Assembly: GCA_946615865.1 (NCBI GenBank)
Contig: CAMOIJ010000020.1
Span: 1 to 42,067, forward strand
Source of the DNA: an uncultured Lachnospiraceae bacterium
GTDB taxonomy: Bacteria; Bacillota; Clostridia; Lachnospirales; Lachnospiraceae
DNA length: 42,067 bases
Direction: 5' to 3'
The position numbers and the translations under genes were made by a program. Below, piece by piece: positions 8,737 through 17,028 of the stretch. The notes beneath the pieces are model-generated. The model saw only the letters and a program-made list of their open reading frames with translations, was not told where the DNA came from and made no database searches. Every line of letters begins with the position of its first letter. The first letter of the stretch is position 1.

Positions 8737-10266
8737 TCACCCAAAGATCATGCCCAGCATCTCCCACGCATAGGCGTCTTTTCTCTGTTCCTTAGGGGCG
8801 AGTTCCGCATAGGGCAGCATCAGCGGATGCAGCCTCTTTATATTGTCACGCTTTTCATTCCAGCGCCAGTTGTGCATCAGGTAGAAGTGCATCCAGCGCC
8901 GGTGCTCCATCTCCTGATATTCTTCTCCTCTCATCTCCCTTGTGCTGCGGTAGACCTCATATGCCCGCCTGCAGTTCTCGGGAGTTACGGCGGTGATCGT
9001 CTCATCCCCGAGCAGGTACCGTATTTTGACAAGCAGGTGGTCCGCCGCGGCAATATTGGACTGCTTGAGGAAATAACTCAGGTCCTCCCACTTTGTCGGG
9101 CTGGAGGATCCGCGGTTGTAGATATCGTTCATCATCACAGCCTGCCTGTTCAGGGCGTCTTTCATGACATACTCCCTTGTCAGGATCTGCTCTCCTCTGC
9201 CAAAAGACTGCACGCCCGGCATTTCCTCCGACAGCCGGACATGTACATTCTTTCTGATGCCGAACCAGGTGCTGAGTTTCTCCAGCACGTCAAGATTAAG
9301 CGAGTCGTCGTCCCTGCAGATGATGATGCGGTCGGCCTTTCTCAAAAGGTCCATCTTCTCATGCCACTTTTCTTTGTGGAATACAAGCCTGTCCTCCTGC
9401 GAATCTCCGGAATTCAGCGCGCGGACAAGTTCGCCGTGCATGTCAGCAAATCCCGCTTCGTCTTCGAACACATGGTATTCCACGGTTCGATCGGGCGTGT
9501 ACACATTGGTGAGCAGCGCTCTCTCCAGCAGCGCGCTCCCGTATTTTCCGCATCCGATCAGAACTACTGTCTTTTCCCTCAGAAGAAGAGGATGATACTG
9601 CCAGTACCATCGTCCCAGGCACTCCGCTTTCCCAAACAAATGCATATTGTCGGGCACTGAATCGATCATCATGTCTGACATGCAGTAGCACTCAATGGAC
9701 TTTTCTGCCGCCGCCAGTCCCGCGCAGTAATTCTCCCAAGGGTCCTCACCCATGAAAATGGCCGTCATTCTGCCGTCCCCTTCTCTGAGGTCCTTAAGAG
9801 CGGCAATATCAGCGTCCGTGCAGAGTATATTGCCCGAGCCCGCATCTCCGGTATTCTCACCTTGAAAGATGAGCACACAGTTTTCTTCCCTGCCCAGTTC
9901 CTGCGCCAGAGTCAGGGAATCCCTGTTTGCGGATCCAAAGACATACCACTGCTTATCCCTGTTTCTGTACAGTTTCGCTATCGGCAGAAACTGCTCTCCG
10001 ATTATGCGGATGGAGACACTGATCACGGCGGATAAAACACCCAGACTGCACAGTGCCAGAATGATCCCCAGAACTCTGCCGGCACCGGTTACAGGAGACA
10101 GATCCCCGTAACCCACGGTAGTCAGGGTGATCAGTGAATACCATATGGCATCCCAGATCGTTCTGATCGAAGCTCCGTCCGCGCCCGACTCCACTACTGT
10201 CAGAAGGACTACTATGACTGCATAGGCGCCGATCGCCCCTGCCACCAGTTTCAGATTGCGTTTCAT
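8737..10266 (-). CDS. two-helix K+ channel with Rossmann (RCK-like) region and C-terminal RyR domain
   Basis: Residues 7-27 and about 64-88 are membrane helices flanking a pore loop with the potassium selectivity filter TVGYGD (50-55). The cytoplasmic part begins with an RCK-like region. A second nucleotide-binding loop, VVLIGCGKYGSALL, lies at 234-247. The last 60 residues contain EMEHRRWMHFYLMHNWRW and HPLMLPYAEL, matching the EHxRW...HPxLxPYxxL pattern of the RyR domain of ryanodine receptors and bacterial homologues. The protein is probably a ligand-gated K+ channel, with a nucleotide as a plausible ligand. Its start is 1 bp after the stop of the upstream gene, which implies translational coupling to that filterless partner. 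Confidence 0.8.
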   Translation of the reverse strand: MKRNLKLVAGAIGAYAVIVVLLTVVESGADGASIRTIWDAIWYSLITLTTVGYGDLSPVTGAGRVLGIILALCSLGVLSAVISVSIRIIGEQFLPIAKLYRNRDKQWYVFGSANRDSLTLAQELGREENCVLIFQGENTGDAGSGNILCTDADIAALKDLREGDGRMTAIFMGEDPWENYCAGLAAAEKSIECYCMSDMMIDSVPDNMHLFGKAECLGRWYWQYHPLLLREKTVVLIGCGKYGSALLERALLTNVYTPDRTVEYHVFEDEAGFADMHGELVRALNSGDSQEDRLVFHKEKWHEKMDLLRKADRIIICRDDDSLNLDVLEKLSTWFGIRKNVHVRLSEEMPGVQSFGRGEQILTREYVMKDALNRQAVMMNDIYNRGSSSPTKWEDLSYFLKQSNIAAADHLLVKIRYLLGDETITAVTPENCRRAYEVYRSTREMRGEEYQEMEHRRWMHFYLMHNWRWNEKRDNIKRLHPLMLPYAELAPKEQRKDAYAWEMLGMIFG

Positions 10267-10267
10267 C

Positions 10268-12142
10268 TTAACCCTCCGCCTGTTCCTGTCTCAGAATCCT
10301 GGGAATGATCAGGACATTGTTGATATCGGACTGCTTATAGTTAACATTTCTTCCCGTAACCTTCTTTTCTTTCTCAGACAGCTTGTCCAGCTGATCGTAG
10401 GGGATCAGGCAGGCGTGGCTCCTCTCGTCGGTATCCTTGCCGATCCTGGGATTCGCGGGCTTTCCCTCTCGCAGATTCTCTATGTATTCCTCAGCCCTTT
10501 TATCAAACTCCTCTTCGGTCATCGCTCTGTATCCGTTGCAGAAGTGGAAAGCGCACCAGCGCATGTGCTCCATTTCTCCCAGCACGTTGATTTTCTCTTC
10601 ACCAAGCAGTTTTTCCCAATTGTCGTTCATTGCCTCCTCCCTGGTGCTTCCGGAAGCCCTGACGATAGCAGGCAGAAATTCCGCGGACGCCCTGGAGGAC
10701 ATTTTGCTGAAGGAGTCGCAGGTCACCCACTTGTCCCAATCGGATCTGTCAGAATTATCATAAACACTGTTGATCAGGATCGCGTTTCTGTCCTCATTTA
10801 CAGCAGAAAGCATATCATAGGAATACACATTTTTGGTCAAAATCCCGCTCCCGATCGCCTGCTGGTAACTGACATGATCCTTGACGCACTTGAGAACGCA
10901 GATATTTTCGGCGTTCATCCTCTTGAGGTATAGCATGAGATGGTCAGCTATTTCTGTATTCATCTCGTCATTTCCGGTGCACACGGCAATGTATTTCACT
11001 GTGCCCAGGCGGCTTCCAAGGTAGTCGTAGAACTCTTTGCTCCTGCCGTCGTCATTGTGCAGTTCGATCTCATACTGATTTACAAGATCCTTGCACTCCG
11101 CAAAGAGATAGCCGGCCTCCTGCCCGCTCATAGGAGAAAACACCGCGGCGTGGAAACGACTGCCGACAAACTGGCCGTTCATGATAAGGTGACGCAGGAC
11201 CGCCTGTCCGCACTCTCCCAATCCCACAACTATACAGTCAAAATCCTGCACAGCCCGTCCGCTCTCATCAAAACTCACACACTCCCAGGGCGGACACAGC
11301 CTGATCATTGCCCTCGCCATAAGTTCCGAAGCCTCGAACACATTTACATACCCGAAGCCGTACTCGTCTTTCGAGACCTGAAGCATGGAGGCGATGATCT
11401 CCTCAGTTCCGGCCAGAGTCAGGCTCGTCTTTGCAGGGGAGACCTTCATCTCTTCAAACGCGTCTTTAAGTTTTAAGGCATAGAAAAGATTCTTCTGTGG
11501 ATTCTGGTCGAGCGCAAAGATCTCTATTTTGTTCCTGCTGCTGATCTTTAGTTTCCGAAGTTCCCGCTCAGAAGACTGGGCGATCCCTTTGCCGGTAATG
11601 ACCGCCATCCCCATATTGATGATTTCCTGCGCCCTGGGCTCCGCGTCGTTTTCGCTGATCATGACCACTGCGCAGTTCTCATTGGCAAGGCACTCGCGGC
11701 CCACTTTTATACTGTTGTCATTGACGCCGTAAATGATCGTCAGATCCCCGTTCAGCGCCAGAAACAGCCTCAGTTTCCTGAGTCCGGCAGATCCCACCGT
11801 GACCATGGCGGCGCTCGCAATGGAATAAAACGCCATCAGATGGAAGAGCCAGAAGCAGAATACCCCAAGCCCCGTCTGCATCCAAACCGACCCGCTGATC
11901 GCGGACATATCGTTTTTGCCCAGGAACATGCCGATCACGGAAAACGGCGTCCTCACAAGCGAAAGGAATGCGTTCCCGGTGACGTCTGTATAGCCTTTTC
12001 CGTATATGATGCTTCCGCCCAGGACGGCGATCACCATCAGATACGCCGTCAGTTTCGCGGAGTAAGCCGGCTTGAAGGCCATATTGATCACCAGCGCCGT
12101 GAATACGATAATTGACAGAACAATAACCCAAATTGCAGTCAT
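10268..12142 (-). CDS. membrane protein with two Rossmann domains and C-terminal RyR domain, partner of the K+ channel gene
   Basis: The 624-residue protein has three or four N-terminal membrane helices (about residues 2-22, 32-48 and 88-118) but no TVGYGD filter. Two Rossmann/TrkA-N-like regions follow; the second has the loop VVGLGECGQAVL (about 305-316). The C-terminus has EMEHMRWCAFHFCNGYRAM and a late HACLIPYDQL, the RyR-type pattern also present in the next gene. The two are likely paralogues that assemble together. The ATG at 12142 is preceded by AAGGAAGGAATCAT; an upstream TTG at 12160 is less likely. It lies 14 bp downstream of the alpha/beta hydrolase stop. Confidence 0.75.
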   Translation of the reverse strand: MTAIWVIVLSIIVFTALVINMAFKPAYSAKLTAYLMVIAVLGGSIIYGKGYTDVTGNAFLSLVRTPFSVIGMFLGKNDMSAISGSVWMQTGLGVFCFWLFHLMAFYSIASAAMVTVGSAGLRKLRLFLALNGDLTIIYGVNDNSIKVGRECLANENCAVVMISENDAEPRAQEIINMGMAVITGKGIAQSSERELRKLKISSRNKIEIFALDQNPQKNLFYALKLKDAFEEMKVSPAKTSLTLAGTEEIIASMLQVSKDEYGFGYVNVFEASELMARAMIRLCPPWECVSFDESGRAVQDFDCIVVGLGECGQAVLRHLIMNGQFVGSRFHAAVFSPMSGQEAGYLFAECKDLVNQYEIELHNDDGRSKEFYDYLGSRLGTVKYIAVCTGNDEMNTEIADHLMLYLKRMNAENICVLKCVKDHVSYQQAIGSGILTKNVYSYDMLSAVNEDRNAILINSVYDNSDRSDWDKWVTCDSFSKMSSRASAEFLPAIVRASGSTREEAMNDNWEKLLGEEKINVLGEMEHMRWCAFHFCNGYRAMTEEEFDKRAEEYIENLREGKPANPRIGKDTDERSHACLIPYDQLDKLSEKEKKVTGRNVNYKQSDINNVLIIPRILRQEQAEG

Positions 12143-12156
12143 TATGATTCCTTCCT

Positions 12157-13077
12157 TCAATTACTGTGGATAAAAGCCGCGATGTCCCCGATCACATCTT
12201 CTCCGATGTGCTGCTCCACACTGTACTCTTTCGACGCCTTGAGAATGTCATTATAGATTCCTTTCACAAAGACGTGGTTCAGTTCAGGATACAGTTTGTA
12301 TTGTGTGTTCTCCCTGTCGGCAAGAAGTTTCTTAAATTTCCGGTAATCGCGCTTAGCAAGTACCTGGAAGTCCTTGCCGCCCTGAAGGATCAGGACCGGC
12401 TTATTGCTGGCCAAAAGATAGTCTGCTGCAGTCTTTTGCCCCATCTCCTTGAAGTAGTAAAGCGACAGGTTTCCCGCAAATTTCTTTTTCTTTGCTTCCT
12501 CGTCGCTCATCTGATAAAGACCGCGGAATCTCTTTTTGTAGAACCTGTACTCCAGTCCGATGATCTTCTTAAGGATCGAGCTGCCGCGTCCGGCCTGTCT
12601 TAGCTGCCTCAGCACAATTTCTTCGAGGCGGTAAGGAGTTCCCGCCATCATTATAAGCCCCTTCACGTCCGCGCCTTCCGCATCGATCCTCGGAGCGAGC
12701 ATGGCTCCCATGCTGTGGCCCAGAATATAGATGCGGTCGTGATCGATCCGCGGATCTCTCTTCAGCATCTGTACTGCGAGCAGCGCGTCTTCGATCGTCT
12801 CTTCCTTCACAGTGAGGTGCCTATTCCTGATCATCCTGCGGGCGTGCACAAAAGTGCGCTTGTCATAGCGCAGGGAGGCAACGCCATGCCTTGCGAGGCC
12901 TTCCGCGAGGTCCTTAAAAGGAGTCAGTTTCAAAACCTTCTCGTCCATATTGCTGGCGCCGGAGCCGTGCACCATCACAACGGCGGGCACCGGCTTCGAG
13001 AGGTCAGACGGAAGCGTCATAAGTCCATTCAGCGGATACTCTGATCCCGCTCCAACGACGATTTTTTCACTGTACAT
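12157..13077 (-). CDS. alpha/beta hydrolase (esterase/dienelactone hydrolase-like)
   Basis: The 306-residue cytoplasmic protein has the oxyanion motif MVHGSGASNMDE, the nucleophile elbow ILGHSMGAML, the acid in LQGGKDFQV and the histidine in PELNHVFVKG, so the catalytic triad is complete. A cap of about 70 residues, rich in Lys and Arg, lies between the nucleophile and the acid. It resembles serine esterases of the EstD/BAAT-like group. AGGAGGTGCTGAC precedes the ATG. It is the first gene of a three-gene unit with the two RyR-domain membrane proteins. A possible -10 (TATGAT) lies at 13116-13121. Substrate is unknown. Confidence 0.8.
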   Translation of the reverse strand: MYSEKIVVGAGSEYPLNGLMTLPSDLSKPVPAVVMVHGSGASNMDEKVLKLTPFKDLAEGLARHGVASLRYDKRTFVHARRMIRNRHLTVKEETIEDALLAVQMLKRDPRIDHDRIYILGHSMGAMLAPRIDAEGADVKGLIMMAGTPYRLEEIVLRQLRQAGRGSSILKKIIGLEYRFYKKRFRGLYQMSDEEAKKKKFAGNLSLYYFKEMGQKTAADYLLASNKPVLILQGGKDFQVLAKRDYRKFKKLLADRENTQYKLYPELNHVFVKGIYNDILKASKEYSVEQHIGEDVIGDIAAFIHSN

Positions 13078-13206
13078 GTCAGCACCTCCTGATCCTGCCT
13101 GTCAGATACGCCTTTATCATACCGCATTTTCTGCCACTCGTAAAATTAACGGCGAAAAAACGTTAAAGCAGATTTGCGCTTTCTATGTTTTGGCAAAACA
13201 GGCAAA

Positions 13207-13245
13207 AAAAGGTACCTGCAGTCTCTGTGACTGTAAGTACCCTTT
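13207..13245 (-). terminator. terminator after yccF
   Basis: On the minus strand GGTAC-TTA-CAGTC pairs with GACTG-CAG-GTACC around a short loop and is followed by a run of seven T. It closes the yccF transcript before the hydrolase operon. Confidence 0.75.
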
Positions 13246-13255
13246 GAACTTCCAT

Positions 13256-13633
13256 TTAAAGGATGTGCTCGCGCTCAACCCTTGCTCCGAAAGGCATGAG
13301 TGAAAGCTTCGCGATCTTGAAATACTGTTTTCCCCACGGGATTCCGATAACGGTTATGCACAGTATAATTCCGATGAGCGCGTTGCCGATTGCCATCTCG
13401 ATCCCGCCGAAGATGATCCACAGGATGTTGAGCAGGAAAGAAACTGCGTTTTCATCATCATAGACGATCTCTTTGCCAAACGGATCAAGAGAGATGCTTG
13501 CCAGTTTAAAACACTGCAGGCCGACCGGAATGCCGACTACGGTGATGCACCAGAGGCAGCCGGTAAGTACCCATCCAAGGGCGCTGAAGAGCCCGCCAAA
13601 AAGCAGCCAAAATATATTCAATATAAGTCTCAT
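13256..13633 (-). CDS. YccF family inner membrane protein
   Basis: The 125-residue protein consists of two copies of the YccF domain. Each has an N-terminal hydrophobic helix (LNIFWLLFGG / LNILWIIFGG), then CITVVGIPVGLQCFKLA / CITVIGIPWGKQYFKIA and a closing DPFG / MPFG. Length and internal duplication match the family. Function is unknown beyond being a small membrane protein. The gene is monocistronic, with its own terminator, and divergent from the CPBP protease gene. Confidence 0.85.
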   Translation of the reverse strand: MRLILNIFWLLFGGLFSALGWVLTGCLWCITVVGIPVGLQCFKLASISLDPFGKEIVYDDENAVSFLLNILWIIFGGIEMAIGNALIGIILCITVIGIPWGKQYFKIAKLSLMPFGARVEREHIL

Positions 13634-13804
13634 GATCTTATCCTCCGTTGTTTTTATTTTTTATCGTTTTCGTGCTTCCATTTAATATACGGAAACGAGA
13701 CAAAAGATCAACATATTTTTCCATGTATGTTAATATTTTTTTGCGTATACTAATCTGTAAAGTACGAAAAGCGGAAATAAAATATGAACGATAAGGAGTA
13801 GATC

Positions 13805-14776
13805 ATGGAGAACAACAATCATATTTCTGAACAGTTTTCTCAAAAGAATAATACTGAACAGAGTTTTTCACAACAGCACAGTGCCTTCAAAACCGGGAAA
13901 ACAATCCCGCAGATCATCTTCGGCTCCGCGATCTGGACATGCATACTGGCTTATATTCTGATCCTGGCGGGCCAGATCCTGGGTGAGCTTGCGGTGCTGG
14001 CATCCGGTGCATTAAAAAGTGACCTTGGAACCACTGCCGGCTTATACTTTTCATTCGCAGGCATCTGGCTCGTCCTCTTTTTAAACGCGCTCATAAGGAA
14101 AAACCGCCCCCTGTTTAAAGCATATGGAACCGGATGCAAGGGCAACAACGCCGTCAACCTTCTGATCGGTCTTTTGATCGGCATCGGTATGAACGGCGCA
14201 GCCATACTGATGGCGTGGATGCACGGCGATATCAGGATGTATTTTGACAAGTTCGAGCCCGTTCCTTTCATTATTCTATTTATAGCTGTCTTCGTGCAGT
14301 CGGCGGCGGAAGAAATGGTCTGCCGCGGCTTCATTTATCAGCGTGTCCTGCGCACTTACAGGAACAGGTTCTGGCTGGCGGTGATCATAAATTCCGTATT
14401 CTTCGGAATGATCCACCTGGGAAATAACGGCATATCAGCTATGGCTGTCGTGGATCTTGTCGTGACGGGCCTGCTTTTCAGTGCGATGGTTTACTATTTT
14501 GACAGTTTATGGATGGCGATGGCAGCGCATGCCGGCTGGAACTTCACGCAGAGCATTCTCGCGGGACTGCCCAACAGCGGTATTGTCGTCCCCTACTCGG
14601 TATTTCGTCTTGACGCGGCGTCAGCGCGCGACAGCTTCTTCTACAACGTCGCCTTCGGCGTCGAGGGAACGGTCCCGGCGATCACGATCCAGGTCGTTGT
14701 TCTTGCCGCGCTCGTTGCTGTCGGCATCAAACTGGGCGGAAAGCCCACAGATATCTGGGCAGGCGAAGAGACTTGA
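13805..14776 (+). CDS. CPBP family intramembrane metalloprotease
   Basis: The 323-residue protein has a polar Gln/Asn-rich N-terminus of about 30 residues, then about eight membrane helices. The CPBP (Abi/Rce1-like) motifs are complete: E169-E170 and R174 in AAEEMVCRGF, H204 in FFGMIHLGN, and H242/N246 in AAHAGWNFTQ. Such proteases cleave membrane or prenylated substrates; many bacterial members have roles in bacteriocin immunity or signalling. GATAAGGAGTAGATC precedes the ATG, and a TATACT box lies at 13746-13751. The first copies of the 12-bp repeat begin 11 bp after its stop codon. Confidence 0.85.
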   Translation: MENNNHISEQFSQKNNTEQSFSQQHSAFKTGKTIPQIIFGSAIWTCILAYILILAGQILGELAVLASGALKSDLGTTAGLYFSFAGIWLVLFLNALIRKNRPLFKAYGTGCKGNNAVNLLIGLLIGIGMNGAAILMAWMHGDIRMYFDKFEPVPFIILFIAVFVQSAAEEMVCRGFIYQRVLRTYRNRFWLAVIINSVFFGMIHLGNNGISAMAVVDLVVTGLLFSAMVYYFDSLWMAMAAHAGWNFTQSILAGLPNSGIVVPYSVFRLDAASARDSFFYNVAFGVEGTVPAITIQVVVLAALVAVGIKLGGKPTDIWAGEET

Positions 14777-14781
14777 TCCGC

Positions 14782-14815
14782 TATGGGACCTCTGGGGTTA
14801 TGGGACCTCTGGGGT
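14782..14815 (+). repeat. GACCTCTGGGGT repeat, two copies in a 17-bp tandem
   Basis: A 17-bp unit, TATGGGACCTCTGGGGT, occurs twice head to tail with no spacer. Exact 12-mers are at 14787-14798 and 14804-14815. These are the first copies in the window; none was found in the preceding 14.7 kb. They lie directly behind the CPBP gene. Confidence 0.9.
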
Positions 14816-14831
14816 AGCTTTTCACACATAA

Positions 14832-14859
14832 AAAAAGGACCCCCGGGGGTCCTTTTTTT
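14832..14859. terminator. bidirectional terminator between the CPBP gene and the flavin oxidoreductase gene
   Basis: A near-perfect palindrome of A run, GGACCCCC, GGGGGTCC and T run serves both convergent genes. Its GGACCCC/GGGGTCC stem resembles the stem of the 12-bp repeat elements on either side. Confidence 0.85.
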
Positions 14860-14864
14860 GCATT

Positions 14865-14887
14865 AGGGGACCTCTGGGGTCCCTTTT
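14865..14887 (+). repeat. GACCTCTGGGGT repeat forming a terminator-shaped hairpin
   Basis: The copy at 14869-14880 sits in GGGGACC-TCTGG-GGTCCC followed by TTTTTT. The flanking GG/CC bases extend the core stem, and with the T run the element looks like an intrinsic terminator read on the plus strand. Confidence 0.8.
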
Positions 14888-14888
14888 T

Positions 14889-16826
14889 TCAATATACAAA
14901 AGCCTTGTCGTGTCCGCTGTGCAGCGCGTCATAGATCTGGCCGGGCCTGCAGGAATCTCCCACCAGGATGAGCTTGTCTCCGTATGCTTCGCGCAGCGCT
15001 TCATAGTCGGGTCTGTCGGGACGGACGCCCATTGCCAGAACGACCAGATCAGCAGGCAGGCTTGTCTCATCGCCGGTCTTTGCGTCAGCGATGGTCACCG
15101 CGCCGTCTTCAACAGCTGTCAGCTTCCTGCCTTTCAAAATAGCGCCGCCGTTCTTCATGATCTCCTGAGCTAGGTGCATGACCACGCTGGGATACAGGTT
15201 TCCGCCTACTTTGTCGAGCATCTCGACAACTGTGACCTTGTTCTTCTCAGAGAGGTATTCCGCTGTCTCAAGTCCTGTGACGCCGCCTCCGATGATGACA
15301 ATATTTTGATCCGCAGGGGGCGTCTCTCTTCCAAGGATATCCTCCGCAGTGACCGCTCCTTCAATGCCGGGGATGGCCGGCAGGACCGGTCTTCCGCCTG
15401 CTGCCATGAAGACTGCCTCCGCGCCGGTTGCTTTAATCGCTGCCAAATCCGCTTTCACGCCCAGCCGCACTTCTACGCCCGCTTCCTCAAGCTGTGCCTT
15501 CATAGTTTCCACAAATTCCGTGATCATTCCCTTGTTCGGAGGAATCGCAGCCAGATTGGCAGTTCCGCCGAGCTTATCCTGAGCTTCGAGCAAAACAGTG
15601 TTAAATCCACGCTTTGCCAGCGTCAGGGCAGCTTCCATGCCCGCGGGTCCTCCGCCTATGACCGCCACTTTGCGGCCGACGCCGTTCTTAACAAGTTTCT
15701 CGTCGCCGTACTCAAATTCACGGCCCAGAACAGGGTTAAGAGTACACCCCAGAGGTAGTCCGTCGTTAAGGATTCTGAAGCACTCCATGCATCCCAAGCA
15801 TTTGCGGATCAGGATGTCCTTGCCTGCCTTCGCTTTTTTGCCCCAGTCAGGATCTGCCAGGTGACCGCGCGCGATTCCTACAAAGTCCACGGCGCCGTCT
15901 TCAAGCATCTTCTCCGCGAAAGCAGGGTGCTTGACGTTGCAGACAGCTATCACAGGGATCTTAACAGCCTTGCGGATGTTGGAGGCCAGATTGATCTTCC
16001 AACCCTCTGCAAAATAGCTGGGCTCAATGATCGTCGCGCCGGAATCGTATGTGCCGCAGCTGACGTTGATGCAGCTGATGCCGAGGGCTTCGAGATATTT
16101 TGCCTGAGCGATGCCGTCCTCCTCAGTGATGCCGTCGGGCAGATAGTCGCTGCCGTTCATGCGGACAGAGATTGGGAACTTAGGGCCGCAATAAGCCTTG
16201 ATGCCCATGATGATCTCCGTGATAAAGCGCATCCGGCCCTCAAAACTGCCGCCGTATTTGTCGGTGCGCTTGTTGGTGTAGGGCGAGAGGAACTGGCTGA
16301 CCAAATAGCCGTGTGCGGCGTGGATCTCGACGCCGTCGATGCCGGACTTCTGAGCGATCACTGCGCCGGTGACGAATTTGCGGACCATTGCCTCAACTTC
16401 CTCAGTGGTCAGCGCGCGGGGCTGTTCGCCGATGACTTTGCAGGTGACGTCCGACGCCGAAACTGGCTGCTTGCCGCCGATCAGCCGGCTGGGGGTCTGG
16501 TTGCCCGGATGGTGAAGCTGAACGAAGATCTTCGTGTCATAGGCGTGAACAGCTTCCGCCAGGCGCGAGAGTTGCGCGACCATGTGAGTATTGGTGACGC
16601 TCAGCTGGTTGGGTGTGCCGACGCCGGTCTCGTCGTCGACGCGGGTGATCTCGGTGATGATCAGGCCTGCTCCGCCCCTTGCTCGATCAGCGTAGTACTT
16701 GATCATGCGGGCTCCGGCTTCGCCGGTGGACTCTGCCAGGGAACATCCCATGGCAGGCATCACGATGCGGTTCTTGAGTTCAAGATTTCCGATCATGCCG
16801 GGTTTGAATAGTTTTTCGTATGACAT
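14889..16826 (-). CDS. NADH:flavin oxidoreductase of the FadH/BaiCD type (FMN, 4Fe-4S, FAD)
   Basis: The 645-residue protein has the multidomain architecture of 2,4-dienoyl-CoA and bile-acid enoate reductases. Residues 1-340 form an Old Yellow Enzyme TIM barrel with HAAHGYLVSQFLSP (169-182) at the active site. A [4Fe-4S] cluster is held by C343, C346, C349 and C361. An FAD/NAD(P)H-binding half follows, with GGGPAGMEAA (391-400) and a second dinucleotide loop, VIIGGGVTGLETAEYL. It reduces activated C=C bonds with NAD(P)H. The ATG at 16826 follows AAAGGAGTGCAGCCTT; a longer open frame upstream has no ribosome site. Substrate is unknown; no bai or beta-oxidation genes are adjacent. Confidence 0.85.
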   Translation of the reverse strand: MSYEKLFKPGMIGNLELKNRIVMPAMGCSLAESTGEAGARMIKYYADRARGGAGLIITEITRVDDETGVGTPNQLSVTNTHMVAQLSRLAEAVHAYDTKIFVQLHHPGNQTPSRLIGGKQPVSASDVTCKVIGEQPRALTTEEVEAMVRKFVTGAVIAQKSGIDGVEIHAAHGYLVSQFLSPYTNKRTDKYGGSFEGRMRFITEIIMGIKAYCGPKFPISVRMNGSDYLPDGITEEDGIAQAKYLEALGISCINVSCGTYDSGATIIEPSYFAEGWKINLASNIRKAVKIPVIAVCNVKHPAFAEKMLEDGAVDFVGIARGHLADPDWGKKAKAGKDILIRKCLGCMECFRILNDGLPLGCTLNPVLGREFEYGDEKLVKNGVGRKVAVIGGGPAGMEAALTLAKRGFNTVLLEAQDKLGGTANLAAIPPNKGMITEFVETMKAQLEEAGVEVRLGVKADLAAIKATGAEAVFMAAGGRPVLPAIPGIEGAVTAEDILGRETPPADQNIVIIGGGVTGLETAEYLSEKNKVTVVEMLDKVGGNLYPSVVMHLAQEIMKNGGAILKGRKLTAVEDGAVTIADAKTGDETSLPADLVVLAMGVRPDRPDYEALREAYGDKLILVGDSCRPGQIYDALHSGHDKAFVY

Positions 16827-16971
16827 AAGGCTGCACTCCTTTCTTTTATTATTACTTCTTTGCAGCGTATGAGCTTTGCGTTGCGGTTGCTGGTCCCGAT
16901 CTGCGTGTTTCATTATGTCATTTCTTTTTTCTCAAGGACCTTCCTGCCTTCTGTATTTTGCTTAAAAGAAT

Positions 16972-17003
16972 GGCTGTGAAGGGACTCGCATCCCTTCACA
17001 GCC
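16972..17003 (-). terminator. terminator after fba
   Basis: A 13-bp perfect stem, GGCTGTGAAGGGA (16972-16984) with its complement (16991-17003) and a 6-nt loop, is followed on the minus strand by ATTCTTTT. Confidence 0.85.
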
Positions 17004-17028
17004 TGTATTTACATAGTTATGAATGATC

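Noticed and set aside
15746-15757. ACCCCAGAGGTA inside the flavin oxidoreductase, 11/12 match to the repeat
   Set aside because: It encodes the conserved PLGCT segment containing cluster cysteine C361, so the match is explained by the protein and is probably chance.
15861-16811. Long plus-strand open frame opposite the flavin oxidoreductase gene
   Set aside because: It is antisense to a well-supported enzyme and has no recognisable domain or start signal.
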